Made by a program: the position numbers and the translations under genes
Source of the DNA: Hydra vulgaris
Taxonomy: Eukaryota; Cnidaria; Hydrozoa; Anthoathecata; Hydridae
DNA: 64,000 nucleotides
Direction of reading: 5' to 3'
Assembly: GCF_038396675.1 (NCBI RefSeq)
Contig: NC_088931.1
Span: 7,292,501 to 7,356,500 of the forward strand
Shown: piece after piece, positions 62,250 through 64,000 of the stretch
How positions within the stretch are numbered: the stretch's first letter is position 1
How the letters are laid out: every line of letters starts with the position of its first letter
Notes under the pieces: model-generated
Databases searched by the model: none
Told to the model about the DNA's origin: nothing
What the model saw: only the letters and a program-made list of their open reading frames with translations

Positions 62250-63334
62250 CTACCCTGAGGTACACCACTTACAGTTCGAATCGGATCTGATAAAGCACTA
62301 CTAATCTTTACCTGTTAAGATCTGTCTGTGAGAAATGCAGTGATCCACTTTAAAAGGTTGCAACGAATATTGTATAATGAAAGTTTGAATATTAATTTTG
62401 AATGAGATACGGAATCAAACGCCTTTCGGAAGTCGATATATATAACATCTGTAATCAGATGATTATCAAGTGCAGTACTCCAATCGTTAGTAGATTCTAA
62501 AAGATTCGTACATGTAGAACGTTTATTAAGGAAACCGTGCTGACTAGGAGATAATATTTTATATTTATTTAGATATTCAACAATATGTGAGTTGATAATT
62601 TTTTCCATGATTCGACAACGAGTACAAGTTAAAGAGATGGGTCTATAGTTGTTAGGATCCGATGTAGCTCCGTTTTTAAAAATTGAGGAAACCAAAACTT
62701 TGCACCATTGATTAGGTAAAGCGTTTGATGTAAAACTAGCCTCAAAAATATATGAAAGAGGAAAACATAAAACATGAGCTAACTATTTAAGAATTGCATA
62801 AGGTAGATCATCAGGACCGAACGAGGTACTTGGATTAATTCCCATTAGGGTTTTATACTCTGACTCCACGGAAAAATGAACCGTGTCAATACTTATTGGA
62901 TCATTAACATAGGTGGCAATATTAGGCAAATAGCAATTATCGTCCGAAAAAACACTTCTAAAGTGATTATTAAACACGTTAGCAATTTCTATATTACTGG
63001 AAGTGACCTTGTAATTGTTATTTTTGCCTATTAGATGGTGGTGCTGATTAAGGATATTCATTTTATTATTAACATATTTATAAAACTTGCTAATATTATT
63101 TCCTTCTACTAGGTTTAATTCAATTTTCGATTGGTAATTAGATAAGATTAGTTTCCAATTCCTGGCGTACTGTTTGTATGCTGATTTGTTATAAATGGTT
63201 TTATTATTTGTCCATCTTTTCCATAATAATACTTTGCGGCTTAAGATTTTTTTAAATGTATTTTGGATAGTGATTACTTGTTTTGTTATAATACTTTTTT
63301 CTAATAGGTACAAATTCATTAATACCAGTACCAA
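62250..63334 (-). pseudogene. LINE reverse transcriptase, fingers and palm
   Basis: Contains ISKFYKYVNNKMNILNQHHH, VANVFNNHFRSVFS-like segment, INPSTSFGPDDLPYAILK (fingers), then SDPNNYRPISLTCTRCRIME, SPSQHGFLNKRSTCTNLLES and VIYIDFRKAFDSVSHSKLIF (motif A). It runs to SGVPQGSV near 62,250, where it jumps into the region after motif C. Confidence 0.85.
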
Positions 63335-63353
63335 AAAGCCTTAGAAAAATGCT

Positions 63354-63987
63354 CTAGTAATCCTCAATTGTACAGGCACAAGAAAATTCGAAGTCCCAGT
63401 TTATCTTTGATAAATATAACTCAAGGCTCTTAAAATCAGCATTAGAAAAGTCGTAGAAAGATTCTGGTTTATTTTTACACTGGTTGAAACTGTTCGTATT
63501 TATAGAAAATTGGACTGTGTTATGGTCGCTAGTGCAAAAAGGACACTCAACAGATATATCACTTACAAGAGAACTGTTATTCGAAAAAACAAGATCAAGA
63601 AAATTCATACTGCGCGTGGGTTCTTTAACAAATTGGTGCAATTATTAGACGGAGTATCTGAGATCTAAAAATCATATCAACACAGATGATGTCAATATTA
63701 GTATCTGTTTGCTTAATCTGTACTTGTTCTACTTGAATGTCATTTCTACAGTAAATTGCAACTCCTCCGCCAATTTTAATACGGTCTTTGCAATAAATTG
63801 AGTAATCTTTAGGACATAAAATAGCATTAGAAAGTTTATTATTGAAAAATGTCTCAAACACACAGATTACAGCTGGTTTTGTAGCCTCGGCATATAAATA
63901 AAACTCATGAAGTTTATTGGCTTCTTGCGTTAAAAAGATGAAAAGAAAATTTTTTATTTGAATTTTTTTGTAAAGAAAAGCTGTCAT
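63354..63987 (-). pseudogene. LINE endonuclease (EEP) pieces
   Basis: Two pieces: PAVICVFETFFNNKLSNAIL and IGGGVAIYCRNDI (the catalytic ET normally in ETW/ETWL), then TRSMNFLDLVFSNNSSLVSD and CTSDHNTVQFSI (the SDH motif). The middle GDxN segment is missing at the junction near 63,630-63,650. Confidence 0.82.
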
Positions 63988-64000
63988 TGTTATTGAAATC

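Larger units (their letters stand above)
61690..63987 (-). mobile_element. LINE (CR1/L2-like) relic, minus strand, continuing past the window edge
   Basis: Read on the minus strand from the right edge: endonuclease N-terminal half (63987-63625), its C-terminal half (63641-63354), a linker and RT fingers (63334-62783), RT palm up to the SGVPQGSV block (62695-62250), then thumb and C-terminal region (62198-61720), ending near AAATAAATAAACAAAGATTT at about 61,690. Frame breaks separate the pieces, and the catalytic FADD block of the RT is deleted. The 5' end (ORF1) would lie beyond 64,000. Confidence 0.88.

Overview
The window is strongly AT-rich animal DNA with introns, abundant (TA)n microsatellites and many decayed transposons. 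Everything fits a cnidarian, most likely Hydra or a close relative. The grounds are intron-bearing genes with GT/AG junctions, a metazoan ABCE1, Penelope-like and LINE relics whose proteins resemble those I recall from Hydra, and a gene similar to the N-terminal half of RAG1. The species is inferred, not proven.

Layout. 1-2.1 kb holds the first exon of a minus-strand membrane gene (CD20/MS4A-like) whose remaining exons lie outside the window or were not seen. 2.4-4.5 kb is a pogo/Tigger-type transposon with a psq helix-turn-helix, a DDE domain and a PHD-like finger. 5.9-6.8, 8-11, 14.4-16 and 18.8-22.5 kb are LINE retrotransposons in various states of decay. 11.5-13.3 kb is a three-exon plus-strand gene or pseudogene with the RAG1 N-terminal zinc motifs and RING finger. 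16.4-17.7 kb is an unrecognised minus-strand coding relic. 25.0-26.7 kb is a broken Mutator-like transposase.

27.66-55.39 kb is one conserved host gene, ABCE1 (RLI1, the ribosome-recycling ATPase), on the minus strand. I reconstructed it as 15 exons with an unbroken frame and 605 residues. Two introns (7.4 and 12.5 kb) are filled with mobile DNA: a hAT element with target-site duplication, a Penelope-like element with hammerhead-ribozyme-like motifs, two Tc1/mariner relics, tRNA-type SINEs, LINE scraps and a 42-bp minisatellite. A complete-ended pogo element (55.82-58.13 kb, TA target sites) sits about 430 bp upstream of the ABCE1 start codon. 58.4-61.7 kb carries two MITE-like elements and SINE pieces, and 61.7-64.0 kb is a minus-strand LINE running off the edge.

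The most striking structure no standard feature list names is a population of long, near-perfect, short-loop inverted repeats (snap-back duplications), at about 7.28, 7.9, 8.3, 13.8, 17.1, 21.9, 23.0, 27.2, 29.05, 32.4, 50.5, 59.8 and 60.9 kb. In one case (21.9 kb) a second copy of the same LINE shows the ancestral state: a 20-base tract was replaced by an inverted copy of the adjacent sequence, as expected from template switching during replication. One perfect 35-bp-arm hairpin fills most of a 106-bp ABCE1 intron.
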